Notes under the pieces: generated by a model
Databases searched by the model: none
Told to the model about the DNA's origin: nothing
What the model saw: the letters and a program-made list of their open reading frames with translations, nothing else
DNA from: Micropterus salmoides
Taxonomy: Eukaryota; Chordata; Actinopteri; Centrarchiformes; Centrarchidae
Length of the DNA: 64,000 nucleotides
Direction: 5' to 3'
Assembly (NCBI RefSeq): GCF_014851395.1
Contig: NW_024043372.1
Location: 13,134,059-13,198,058 of the forward strand
Position numbers and translations under genes: made by a program
Part shown: positions 46,321-57,588 of the stretch, in pieces
Position numbering within the stretch: the stretch's first letter is position 1
Layout: each line of letters begins with the position of its first letter

Positions 46321-48913
46321 ATGAATCATATTTATCTTATGTTTCTAATGTAAACTCTAGTTTTAGGTTTGTGGTATTTTTGCTTTTATTCAACCTGGTC
46401 AACAGTGACTACATGTTGAGTTTCTTAAAGGCATCATGACACAACTTTTCTGTAAACTCGTAATCTGTAATCTGGTTAGTATCTACAGGTTTCAAATAAA
46501 TGTAGTGGATTATAATAAAATACTGTCCTCTCTGGAATGTAGAGGAACAGCAATATAAAGAAGCATGAAATGGAAATCAGCTGTTTGGATCAGAAAGTTG
46601 CGAGATCAGACTGAAATCAAAGCGTTCTCATCTCAATGCGTCATATCTGACGCTTTCAGACAGCGTGACAAAGCGTAAGTATTTTAGGCTAAAGGTACCC
46701 TTATTATTCTCTTCTTCTCTACTTTGTCTATGAATCTTTCTATATAGTAGTTTCTATGATAATTGTTTCCTCTGGATGATTTATGTGATTCATGCCTTAG
46801 GTTTTTTTTTTCTATTTTTGCCCTCTCCTTAGAGGCATGCTTTGTCCCTTGTATCAGTCCCTTGTTATCCAGTTCTGCTCTGTCAGTTCAGTGTAGATCT
46901 TTAGTCTGTGTTTTGATCCAACAGATATGAGCGCCTCACACTCTGGTTGTCTTTGGAAATGACAAAGTAACAAAATCTGTGGGCTACTCATTGAATGCAC
47001 AGGATCTTAGTAATTCTATCGCAAAAGCCCATATGCCCATCCATTAAGGGTGACAGGATTTCAAAGTGCATGTCAGGTAGCACGGATTAGATATTCCAGC
47101 CTGGTAATCTTATATCTGTTGTAAAGGCAGCTGGTTATTCCAGTCTAGTAATCCTATATATTGCGCATTCTCCCCATTGCAAGGTTGGGTCAGGAGCATA
47201 CGAGAGCATAACAGAGCTACAGAATATAAACCCCCCAAACAGTACAAAACACATAAAGTCAAGTAGCATGTTCTTCCCAAACATCAGAGTGCCACATATT
47301 CATAAGAATTCAGTGTTCGTAGATCTCAGTAAATCAGAGCCACAAACAATTGAAATTGTCCTGGTCAGGAAAGGCAGCATCAACAATAACAAACAACGTA
47401 CTGTAACTCAAAATGTGTCTCAAAATCAGTATTAAACAGAAATGCAATTATAAAATCACGAATAACATTTGTATTATCATGTCAGAGATGTCACCATAAA
47501 ACAACCTAAATTACACCTTAAAACAACTAGAGAGCTGCCTAACAACATAAAAATAACTAAGACCAAACAACGATATAATATTTGGACAAATTATATTTTG
47601 ATGATTTGGCAACATTGTTCCGAAACATTTATGCAAATAAAGCCTTCTGAATTGAACACTTTGACAAATCAAGATACTAAAGCACTCATGTGACAAACTG
47701 AGAAACCCTGCCCTATACTGTACTTCCTGAGTTTTATTAGTCCAATGTGTTACCTATAATACATAAAATATTGTGTAAATGGTTCACTACAATGACATGA
47801 GTGTATATAACCTTATATAAAGCCTAATTGCAACATAGCCGGTCACATATTACAAATACTTTAAGAGCCCCTCCAAGTTATGTTGCTGTAATTAGATATA
47901 TAAATATACTTTATGAATAATAGTTTGTGTCTGATATTTTCCAAAAATAATCCAAAATGGAATCGAATATGCAATATTTTTTATTTTAACTGCTGGACAG
48001 AAGATGTAAATACTTCAAAGGAAAGGTCAATTTTCAGTGTCTGTGACCTGGAGGATTCAGGTTTACATAAGTTACATTTTGGAACTTGATTGACTTCCAG
48101 GCTAGCAGTGATGTTACAAATTCATGCTCACATGTCCACGTCTTAAACTGAGAGGTGAGCTCAGAGACACTTTAACCTTTTAGTAAATTCATGTAAAAGG
48201 AACCTTCTAGTAACTCTGCACATACATCATTCTGCACAGTGAACAGCAAACAACAAAAATAACAACAAAAACAACACATTTTTGACTGGAGGGGGACTTC
48301 AAATCTGCTGGTCTGTCAGTAAATGTTTGATGGAATAATGGTTATAATAATAATTGTTTCCTCTGTGAGTGCACTCTACCCTTCATTTGTTGGATTGAGG
48401 ATTTGCAGTTGATAAAGACGCCCGTGGTGAGGACTGTTACTCCACTAAGGAGATTATGCAACGCAGAAGATAAGCCCGGAGTATCACGCTCATAGATGAA
48501 CAGTGGACTAAATACTACAACTTAATTGAAATGTCTGGATTGTTTCCAGCCTCACTAATCAAAAGACAAGTGCTAATCTTGAACGACTTCTTTCGACCTG
48601 ACACAGTAGTGGAGGGGGCGAGGGCAAACCAATCAGAGTGCAGCCACAACATTTGTCGCAGCAATCCTCAGTGGTTTAAACTCACTGATTAAATTACACT
48701 TTCTTTCCAAACACCCAGTCTTTATTTCTACACCTCCTGCTGTTAGACCACAAAGACATCATTCGGCATCAACCCACAGATGCTATAAATCCATAGCATG
48801 ATGTAAATTCTTTCATAGCACTAGGACATGCTGTGAAAAAGAATAATTCTCCATCCAGCATCCATACAGGGAGGCTGAATGCCACCCACCACCCTGACAT
48901 CAACATTACTCAC
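46321..48913. other. Intergenic, no gene recognised
   Basis: AT-rich DNA. 46600-46680 has short inverted words (GCGTCATATCTGACGC). 48400-48680 is more balanced, but no frame was recognised. Confidence 0.4.
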
Positions 48914-49000
48914 CGTTGGACAGGGAGGTTCCCTGGCTGCAGGTGCTCCAAGCTCATCCAAAGCCTCCTGAGTTCCCATATGGGAACATGAGGAGGAGGC
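48914..49000 (-). other. Exon-like segment, unassigned
   Basis: On the - strand the acceptor ATACTACAACAG and donor ACG|GTGAGTAATG enclose 87 bases (29 codons) that are open in one frame: ASSSCSHMGTQEALDELG followed by APAAREPPCPT. Codons look used (GC-rich third positions, unlike the flanks). Peptide is Ser/Pro/Ala-rich and acidic, as in a secreted or linker region. I do not recognise it, and no partner exon was joined with confidence. Confidence 0.35.
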
Positions 49001-50061
49001 CTGTTGTAGTATACAAAACAAAATGATAGTGATAAATTTTAAGTGATATTTATCAGATTGAATCTCAGCTGCAACTTGTTAACATTCAACTCTGATGATC
49101 GTATAAAAAAGACTTGACAAGAAAACTGCACAACAGAGGATTTCAGCATTGAAATTCTGGAGGTTTTGACAATACTATGATTACTAATAGTGAAAAAAAC
49201 AACAATCTTTTATCCACTATGACTACAGAAACAGTCCTAGCAGCATTTACTTTATCAGTTTGCTGCTTACATTTAACAGCATCTATTTAAAATCAGTTTC
49301 TCCCACATTTTTCCTTTTCCTCCTGTATTTTTTAATTTGGTTTATTAAAAAAAAAACTGACAAGATAAAACTGCATTATTAAAACATTATATTACAACGA
49401 AAAGCATTAAATTGAATTTACCTTGTTATCCAGCGGTGAAAGAAGCTTGTCTAAACTCACTCACGCAACCTCTTAGATTAAGTATCCAAACAGGCAATGT
49501 CAGAGTCTTAAGGAGCATTTGTAAATCTCTTTTGGTTTTGACAGAAGGCAGAGCAGTTACAGTTAAATACTCAATAAACAAGGCAGATGTTTCAAACAAC
49601 AACTTGTTTCAATCGATTCGGTCAGTCTGGGTAATACACAAGTAAACAAATCCTCTCGGTGCTACCTGGTCTCATTGTTTTATTTCAGCTTTTGGACACA
49701 CAAAATATTCATAGTCAGACACAGTACTGTAATAATGCATCAACAGCCCCAAAATCTACAAGATCTTCACGTAAGGACAGAAGCCAGAAACTTGTTAAGT
49801 TTTGTTTGTGCAGCATGGGGCTCATTTTTCTCATTGCAAGTAAAGTCCTGAACCTGTCTGTCTGCCTGCCAGATGCTCTTGCTTGGCTCTCTATCGTATT
49901 TCACACTCGTGCGTAGGATTCACTGGTCGCACGCCAGCTTCTCTGTGTGTTCACCTCTCTGCCCTCTCTCTTGTCCATTTATACTTTGTTGAATGTCACT
50001 GGGGGTTGATAGATTAAATGAAAAAAAAAAACAAAAATAACAATTACATGTTTGTGGGTAA
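49001..50061. other. Intergenic, with one further exon-like segment
   Basis: Mostly AT-rich. On + at 49689-49770 an acceptor TTTTATTTCAG and donor CTTCAC|GTAAGG bracket 82 bases, open as LLDTQNIHSQTQYCNNAS and on. This is weak evidence and no gene is claimed. Confidence 0.3.
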
Positions 50062-50084
50062 AGAAGAAGAAGAAGAAGAAGAAG
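50062..50084. repeat. GAA microsatellite
   Basis: Seven or so GAA units directly ahead of a dispersed repeat. Confidence 0.85.
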
Positions 50085-50380
50085 ATATACTTTATTAATC
50101 CTGCAAGGGGAAATTCAGTGTTTTCACTCTGTTATTATTGTTAGTATTTACGTACAGGTCTGAAATACACGCACATGCAAAACAGGACCCAAAGCAACAC
50201 ACGGATAGATGTCAGAGTGAGGGGGCTGCCACTCAGTGCGTCACCCGAGCAGTTAGGGGTCCAGGGGCTTGCTCAAGGCCTCCTTCGGCAGTGCCCACGA
50301 GGTGAACTGGCACCTCTCCAGCTAAAAGTCCACAATCTGCAACTGTGGTCCGAGCTGGATTCACTTTTTTTTACTTCATT
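50085..50380 (+). mobile_element. Common fish interspersed repeat ('TACTTTATTAATCC...AAATTC' family)
   Basis: TATACTTTATTAATCCTGCAAGGGGAAATTC, CCGAGCAGTTAGGGGT, GGGCTTGCTCAAGG and GAGGTGAACTGGCACCTCTCCAGCTA follow in the standard order of a very abundant teleost repeat, a retroelement tail. Good match, family name not recalled. Confidence 0.8.
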
Positions 50381-52031
50381 GTGATTTTTATCTGATTTGG
50401 TGGTACAAAACATTATGTCTTATAGCCACGTCAGTGGTGTGGCTCTATGGCAGCGCTGGTCTGTTGATCCATCCACCAATTTGATCACAAGCCGAATTTT
50501 AATTTCAAAATTTGCTCAAATATCACATGGATTACATTTTTGCCACCAGCAGGTCAATGTTTTCAATTAACAAGTGAAACATCTCAACATCTACTTGATA
50601 GACTGCCACAGAATTTGTTTGACATGCATGTCCCCCTCAAGATGAATTGTTGTTTTCAATGGTGTTGGCATTGCTGATGCTACACTCCCTAGTGGGAATT
50701 TAGTATTATTCTTCCGTTGTTTATTTTTGGGTGGTTGTTATATTTAGTTTTGTTTCTTAGTTTTTTTATGGCGTTTTGTAGTGTCTGCTTTGTTTTAAAC
50801 AAAGGTTTTGATTAACTACAACCGATCTTTTATCTCTCTAACCTGCGTATCACTAGTGGCCTCCGCCCAGGCTTTCAGCTATATCTGAAACAGTACATGT
50901 ATTGTGCATTGTCAATGCTAAATAAACAATAAATAAATAAAAATAAATAAATGTTTAACAATTTCAATGCAGGCATTTTGTTGCCACAGTCCAGGATTAA
51001 CTAGTCATATTTGTGGTCAGGCCGATATTCATTAAACAACAAACATAGTAAACAAATAAATTGCTTTATCCATAATAAAAATAATTTACGTTCAGCATCA
51101 ATCTACCAGTTAATGCAGTCCCTACAGAGTGCAGCTCTAAAACCCACAAAATACTCATTATGCAATTCCTTGCTGCTGATACACTCTTCCTGGAACAATA
51201 TTACTTCTTGGCTTATAAAATATTAGTAGGGACAGGTGGAGACTGAGTATCTTCTTATCCGGTGGTCCATTGTCGGCCACTGTTGCTGCATGGGTTGCTG
51301 CTTTGGGAAAAGAGAGCAGCAATACAACTTTAAGATTGCAAAAGTGATGGTGCTGGTTTTCACACAGTATGGAGTCTGATAAAAAAACAACAACAAATGG
51401 GTTAATGGCAGTTTATTGATTTGTAGAGGTATTCAGCTTTACAGATGCTTGCGTTCTTGCATAAATTGTTGAACAAGTATTCTTATGCTGGTTGAAATAA
51501 TATTTTACACCCCTGTGCGAACAGTTTATAGTAGTTAAGTAGTTATAACATATAAGATATAGCACAATTTCTTCCATGGCATTAAGACTTTGTTCACCTC
51601 CAAGAGGTTTCTCCTGCATCACTATCTTTGATCAAACATGAATAATAAATGATGGCAAGCTGGTAAACCTCCCACACTATCTCTCCCCTCCCTGTTGCTT
51701 GCACCTGACATGAATGCTCCACCCAGGAACCCCATTGTGTCAGCAAACAATAAGCTCCAGTTTCTTACATGATAATACAAACATTTACGCTTTATTATTT
51801 TATTTAAGTACTTAACTGCATTACAATTAAAGCTGCACTAATCAAAATGAACAATGGGTGAAATGACTGTGTGTAATATGAAAGGAGTTGCTTGTAACGA
51901 TAAAAGATTGTTACTATAAGAGAGTGTCTGAGATTTTTTCAGCTCATTGTTTTGGTTTTACTGCTATTTTCAGTGATAAAACTCTAAAAACTTACTGAAC
52001 ATTACCTGCCCAGTACCAACCAGCAGGCAGC
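50381..52031. other. Intergenic, no gene recognised
   Basis: AT-rich sequence with an AAATAAATAAA low-complexity stretch at about 50920-50950. No exon or RNA gene recognised. Confidence 0.4.
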
Positions 52032-52390
52032 CCAAGTGAAAAAGAAATATACTTAAGTAGCACTTTTTTTGGATGTACTTATCATATTTTAATTGTACTA
52101 TACTAAGTGTATATTAAATGTGTTATTTTGGAACAACTTAAAGTATGTTAAGTGCCATTTTAGAAATACTTAAAGTCAACTTTAAGATACTTGCAATATA
52201 TTTTAATATACTTAGTTGTGTTAAAATGGACCTATTTTAAGTACCTTTATTGTAATTTAAATATACTTTTTTTAAATTAACCTTTTGTGCTATACTTATA
52301 GGAAAGTTTAAATATATTTTAAATGTGTTCCCTGAACATTTTTATTAGCATTTTAGCATATTAGTAATTTATTACTAGTATACTCCAAGC
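52032..52390 (+). mobile_element. AT-rich DNA transposon end (left terminal repeat)
   Basis: Starts CCCAAGTGAAAAAGAAATAT and continues with many ATACTTAA/AAGTAT/TAAGTAC words. The start is the near inverse of the sequence at 56.82-56.85 kb. It is either the left end of a 4.8-kb element or one of two facing copies. Confidence 0.5.
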
Positions 52391-52739
52391 GCCACTATTA
52401 ATATCTTGGGAAGCTGCTTTATGAAACCATTCAGTATGGGAATAATTCATTATTAATGCATTAAAAATATCTTGCAAAATTCCCCTTTAGCATAATAAAA
52501 AAACAGTAAAAAAAAAAAAAAAAGTATTTTACAACACACACACATACAGACAACTAAAAAAACTTTAATTTTGTGGACATTACAAAAATAAATTCCTGTA
52601 CATTAAAAGGTACAGCAGCATGTATCACATCTTGCCCAAAATACCTTCAAATAAAAATAAAATCAGTAAAATGATGACATATGATCAGTATTACTGAAAA
52701 GTACACTATACAAATCCCATCATTAATGTTACCCATGGG

Positions 52740-53697
52740 GGTCCCTCATAGGGTTCGGACTCTGGGCACGGCTCAGGTGACCTCACGGCAAGCCATCCCA
52801 CTTCTGACACCATCTGCGGCCAAAGGCGAGAGCAGCATGAAAGCCCGCATGGAGTTTGCTAAAAAACACCTGAAGGACTCCAAGATGGTGATAAATAAGA
52901 TCCTCTGGTCTGATGAGACCAAGATAGAACTTTTTGGCCTTAATTCTAAGCGGTATGTGTGGAGAAAACCAGGCACTGCTCATCACCTGTCCAATACAGT
53001 CTCAACAGTGAAGCATGGTGGTGGCAGCATCATGCTGTGGGGGTGTTTTTCAGCTGCAGGGACAGGACGACTGGTTGCAATCGAGGAGAAGATGAATGCG
53101 GCCAAGTACAGGGATATCCTGGACGAAAACCTTTTCCAGAGTGCTCTGGACCTCAGACTGGGCCGAAGGTTTACCTTCCAACAAGACAATGACCCTAAGC
53201 ACACCACTAAAATAACGAAGGAGTGGCTTCACAACAACTCCGTGGCTGTTCTTGAATGGCCCAGCCAGAGCCCTGACTTAAACCCAAGTGAGCATCTCTG
53301 GAGAGACCTGAAAATGGCTGTCCACCAACGTTTACCATCCAACCTGACAGAACTGGAGAGGATCTGCAAGGAGGAATGGCAGAGGATACCCAAATCCAGA
53401 TGTGAAAAACTTGTTGCATCTTTCCCAAAACGACTCATGGCTGTATTAGATCAAAAGGGTGCTTCTACTAAATACTGATCAAAGGGTCTAAATACTTATG
53501 ACCATGTGATATTTCAGTTTTTCTTTTTTAATAAATTTGCAAAAATTTCTACATTTCTGTTTTTTTCTGTCAAGATGGGGTGCTGAGTGTACGTTACTGA
53601 GAAATAAAATGAACTTTTTTGATTTTTGGAAAATGGCTGCAATGAAACAAAGAGTGAAAAATTTAAAGGGGTCTGAATACTTTCCGTACCCACTGTA
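52740..53697 (+). mobile_element. Tc1-like transposon, 5' truncated
   Basis: The transposase C-terminal two thirds is open to a stop at 53476-53478. Marks are the KARMEFAKKHLKDSK linker, WSDETKIELFG (first Asp), GGGSIMLWGCFS, QQDNDPKHT (second Asp) and SPDLNPSEHLW (Glu), the DDE core of Tc1/mariner. The helix-turn-helix DNA-binding domain is missing: the frame upstream of about 52840 no longer resembles it. The right end is complete: GTCTGAATACTTTCCGTACCCACTG followed by TA at 53696-53697, the usual Tc1 target. No matching left inverted repeat lies upstream, so the copy is 5' truncated and cannot be autonomous. It is younger than the other Tc1 remnant, as no stop interrupts the surviving frame. 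Confidence 0.92.
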
Positions 53698-54830
53698 ACT
53701 GTTCTGATGCTAACTGTTTAGGTTCAGGTGCAGTGTTTCCCACAGAATGACAGCGTAAGTGTGGCGGGGGAGGGGGCGATTTCAGCAGGTGATATGCAGA
53801 ATTTTGCTTGCCTGCCGAGAATTACATGCACTTCCAAATACTGTTTTTAAACGTTATAATTTTCTTTGTGGGGTAAATGATTCAAAACATTTCATGAACA
53901 TTTAGAGAAGTTTAGAGCTGTTGATATTTTATTAGCTACATTCCTTGAGATTTAGCAAAAAGTATGTGGTGATAACCGCAGTTGATCAATGAGTACAGCA
54001 AAGAGTCTTAAAAGGTCCTATACAGGTGGATGCATAATTTGGCGGAACAGATGATGTAGGCTAATTTACCTGTCCAGATTTGCGTCCACCTCTTTTCTCA
54101 GCATAAAAGGGCGTTACCACACGTGAGGTGCATCTAATTCTCGGCAGGCAGGCAGAATTTGTCACAACACCCGGCGCTACAAAACGTCACCGTGACCGTG
54201 ATGACACATCACCATGACATAACATTACCTCGCGGGAGCAAGGCGGTGGCAGGCGCAGAGTCTGCCGCACGCGGTTGTTTTTCTTTTGATGCACAAAGTT
54301 GTAACCACCTTTTGCCTGAACATTGTTTTAAGCTCACAGTAAACTCACGCAGTCTACCGGAGGTAGATTGACGTGTCTGACGGCGCTGTTTTAATACCCT
54401 GCCCCTGCAGTCGCCTGCATCTCACGTTAGACTAGCCTATCAAATCGGCTAAAGTCAGCCGCAGTCATCTCGAACGCACCTACTGTCTACCAGTTATGAA
54501 TAGCGTGCTATCTTTGACAGCTGTAGGCCCATTCTAAAGTTAACATAGCTTTCCTTATTGGCTAGGCTCCTTACATGCTTGCTAATAACTTTTTTAAAGT
54601 GTGCAGTGGTGTTCATGATACAACAAATAACACAAACATTCAGACTTGCTTCATAACTGTTCTGTCAGCATGTCATTTCACATTAACACAGCAGTCAATT
54701 TGTGAAGTACAAAAGTAGCCAATTACTTAATGTTTAACAATCTTTTAAATAAAATTATTTTTTCACAAGAATATTTGTTTATTTAGTCTGACCCTGTTGA
54801 TAAAGCAAAAACAGTGATGGTTTGCAGGAG
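53698..54830. other. Intergenic, possible hAT-like fragment
   Basis: At about 53733-53775, CAGTGTTTCCCACAGAATGAC and GTGTGGCGGGGGAGGGGG resemble the start of a fish hAT-like element. The rest, to 54.8 kb, has no recognised gene; a balanced patch at 54.14-54.42 kb has CG-containing words. Confidence 0.35.
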
Positions 54831-54840
54831 CCAGACATAC

Positions 54841-54934
54841 CTATGAGCACATCGAGCTTGTGAGGGTCCAGCTGGTCCTTTGAGGTTTTCGTGGCCTCTA
54901 AGCCATCTGAGTGAGGCAACGATCCCAGGAACCC
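54841..54934 (-). other. Exon-like segment, unassigned
   Basis: On the - strand the acceptor CTTTTCTTTTAG and donor CATAG|GTATGTC enclose 94 bases. Only one frame is both open and protein-like: GFLGSLPHSDGLEATKTS followed by KDQLDPHKLDVLI. The LDPHKLDVLI stretch could be an amphipathic helix. Its end phase does not join in frame to the other - strand segment at 48.91-49.0 kb without an intervening exon. Unrecognised; a faint similarity to PTPRN-type ectodomain helices was considered and not adopted. Confidence 0.35.
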
Positions 54935-55790
54935 CTAAAAGAAAAGAAATACAGTTGCAAATGAGATATAATAAATATTCAGTTAGGCCAGTACTTTCAC
55001 CTAGTTTAGCTCTTCATTTGCATATCATTATAAACACTGTAATTCTATTATTATAGCAAATCTTTATTATTATTCTTTATTTAATTTTCTTGAGCTAAGG
55101 CAGTTGGTTAAAGTTGGCAAAGGGTAGGTTCAACTTTTAAAAGTTGAATACAGGATCTATGACCATACAAATGGACATAAAGTTGAGCAGTATTTTACAT
55201 AACATCACAAGCTATTATATCGTGTGGTCAGGCATTGCAGTACATAAAAACATTATTTCAAGTGCGTCTTAAAACAATTCTCACATACGCGTGTACACTT
55301 TAACATTGCTGTTACAACTGAGTTATTGGTCACTGTAATAATTCCCCCTCCATGGTTGCAGTGAAGAGAAACAGTGTACCTTTAGAAGATTTTCACTTTT
55401 GAATAGTCTAACACAGATGCTTAGCTGGTGATTCATAGTAGCTTCAGCTAAAGTTATGAATGAATTTATACAAAAATGACAACTGTGGTGATGTCTTTAC
55501 AGACTATATGGGCAGGAATAATGATGACAGTGACCAATAACTTCCTGTAAACATGGACATGTGAGTATTAAGGTAGACTAAAATGTGAACCTTTAGCACA
55601 CAGACAGCAACCTTTTAGTTGCATTTCTTACTCTGATAAAGACCTCACTGGTCATTTTAACCATGCAGAATTGAGGGCTCATACACACACATGCACAGGC
55701 TGCCTTGTTAAAATCTCATGTATAAAATTCCAGCAACAGATTACTGAGATTGTTGACTGTTAATGAAATTTTAGTAACACTAAAAACTGC
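54935..55790. other. Intergenic, no feature recognised
   Basis: AT-rich DNA without motifs, open frames or recognised repeats. Confidence 0.4.
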
Positions 55791-55872
55791 CTTACAGCAA
55801 AAAGCAATACATTACTGTAATGTTAATTGTGTTTCTTTTGTAACACGTTACTCCCAACAGTGTTTAAGGCAG
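55791..55872. mobile_element. Fragment of 'GTAACGCGTTACTCCCAACACTG' MITE
   Basis: AATACATTACTGTAATG and TTTTGTAACACGTTACTCCCAACAGTG are the standard end of a very common teleost MITE-like element. Only this end is seen. Confidence 0.65.
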
Positions 55873-56280
55873 ACGAAAGTTGCTGCCTCGATTATGAAGC
55901 TATTAACATGCTAAATAACGTTAGCTAACAAATATATTAATCCATGTGCTAGCATTAGCTAATGCACAACAGAGCTATCCACCAAGGAAAATATTTTCAA
56001 ACCCAGACTTTCACGCTGTGTGATTGGGTCGTCGATTTGACAAGCTTGATTCTGATTGGTCCAACTGAATGCACTGTGCTAGTGGGATGGGTGGGTGGGC
56101 ACACTTCGGCCCTCTGTAGACATGTCTTTACTGTTTACAAACAGAAACAAGTATAACTGCATTACGATTTAAAGTATGCTTATTTCTATATGTTGTTGTT
56201 TGTTAAGTTAACATTATGTGCTGCTTCCTTCTAGGCCAGGTTACCCTTATGAAAGAGGTCTCTAATATCAACTAGCTATT
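55873..56280. other. Intergenic, no gene recognised
   Basis: A 64-codon + frame at 55962-56156 has no recognised motif. Confidence 0.35.
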
Positions 56281-56855
56281 TACCTGATTAAAAAAAAGAA
56301 AAGAAAGAAAATAAATGAAAAAAGATAAAGATAAAGAAAAATAATGTGCTTTTGAAAAATATATTTTAATGTTAAAAAAATATGTTTTAAAAATCATACT
56401 TCCGGAAATCAGGCTAAAACATGTGGCAATTACTTAAATAATTACAATATTTTGCAGTAGCCTACACAATGAAGCATGTCTGGCATAAATATTTTTAACC
56501 CACTAAAAGTGTAATTGTTTAACAATGTACTTCCACAAACTACACCAAAAGAGTATTTACTAAGAGTTAAATAAATATGTTTTGAATAAATAGACTAAAA
56601 TGTTGTAAAAAGTACACTTTTATTTAAGCATATTTATTAAAAGTTCAATTAAGTATATATTTATTACCAATTTATTCAAAGTATCCTTTTGAGAAGTATG
56701 TTAAAGCTCAGGAGAATATATCTTTAATATACTTGTAGTAAGCATGTTCGAAGTATATAAGTATATATATAAATATAAGCATACTATGTGAATTTCAAAT
56801 ATATTTTCAGTGCCTTTAAGAGCACTTCTTTTTGACCTGGGAGACAAAGTTAGCA
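56281..56855 (-). mobile_element. AT-rich DNA transposon end (right terminal repeat)
   Basis: Ends GCCTTTAAGAGCACTTCTTTTTGACCTGGGA. Reversed, this aligns with the left end at 52032 (CCCA[A/G]GT[G/C]AAAAAGAA). Interior is full of AAGTATAT/TACTT words like the left copy. Confidence 0.5.
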
Positions 56856-57250
56856 ACTGGCTGGTTGAGCATTTAGCCTCTAAAGAGCCACATATTTCCT
56901 TCAGGAGTTGGAAGAGACCAAAAGCAGAGCTAAAAGGAGAGTGAATATTAGACTTGTGTTTTTCGGGTGGCCAGAAAAATTACTTCCAATAAATGCTAAT
57001 GTTAGTCTGTGTCTAAAATTTTGATAATCCCTCAGAGCACAGGAAAACCATAGGTCCCTGTAGTTACATCAAGTATGATAGGTTAACATTTAACCAGGAT
57101 GTTGGACTGTAAAAAAAAATGGTTGGATGTTTACAACAAATAGTTTTACTGTTCACCTTTGTTTTATTTCCAATTGAGTTAGCTAACCTGCTGATTTGTT
57201 TAAGATGTGTATGATCTACTTGTGGTTCTTGCCCTGTCTTTTTCTTTCAG

Positions 57251-57588
57251 CAATGTTGCTGCGTTCCCAAATCTCAGAAATTAACTTGGTGAGTACAACG
57301 TTATAAATGACTGGTGGACAAAACGGACAAAAATAAGACACAAGTCGTAATTAATCCAGGTTATTCTTTAAGGAATTTGCCTTTCTAGGGCAACTGATGC
57401 AAAGTTTCCTCTAAACCCACAATAACCTGGACGCACACATCCATAAACACACAGGAGCACAACTCATCTTCTATCTTTGCAGTGTATTTGGTAAAAAGGA
57501 AAACAAGCGGCGTCATCCACACAGTGATGACGACACTTTGTTTGAGGCAAAAGACACTCTCTTCATCAAGAGATCATTGCATACATAA
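57251..57588 (+). other. Two exon-like segments ending in a stop, unassigned
   Basis: Segment 1 (57251-57288) has an acceptor TTTCTTTCAG and donor TTG|GTGAGTAC. Segment 2 begins after CTATCTTTGCAG (57483) and is open to a stop at 57586-57588. Spliced in phase they read QCCCVPKSQKLT-C-VFGKKENKRRHPHS and DDDTLFEAKDTLFIKRSLHT, which looks like a cysteine-rich juxtamembrane piece and a charged cytosolic tail. No transmembrane exon was found upstream, so this may be coincidence. Confidence 0.28.

Noticed and set aside
54841..54934. Exon of a PTPRN/IA-2-type gene
   Set aside because: Only a vague helix similarity; none of the conserved phosphatase or membrane exons is visible between 44 and 55 kb.
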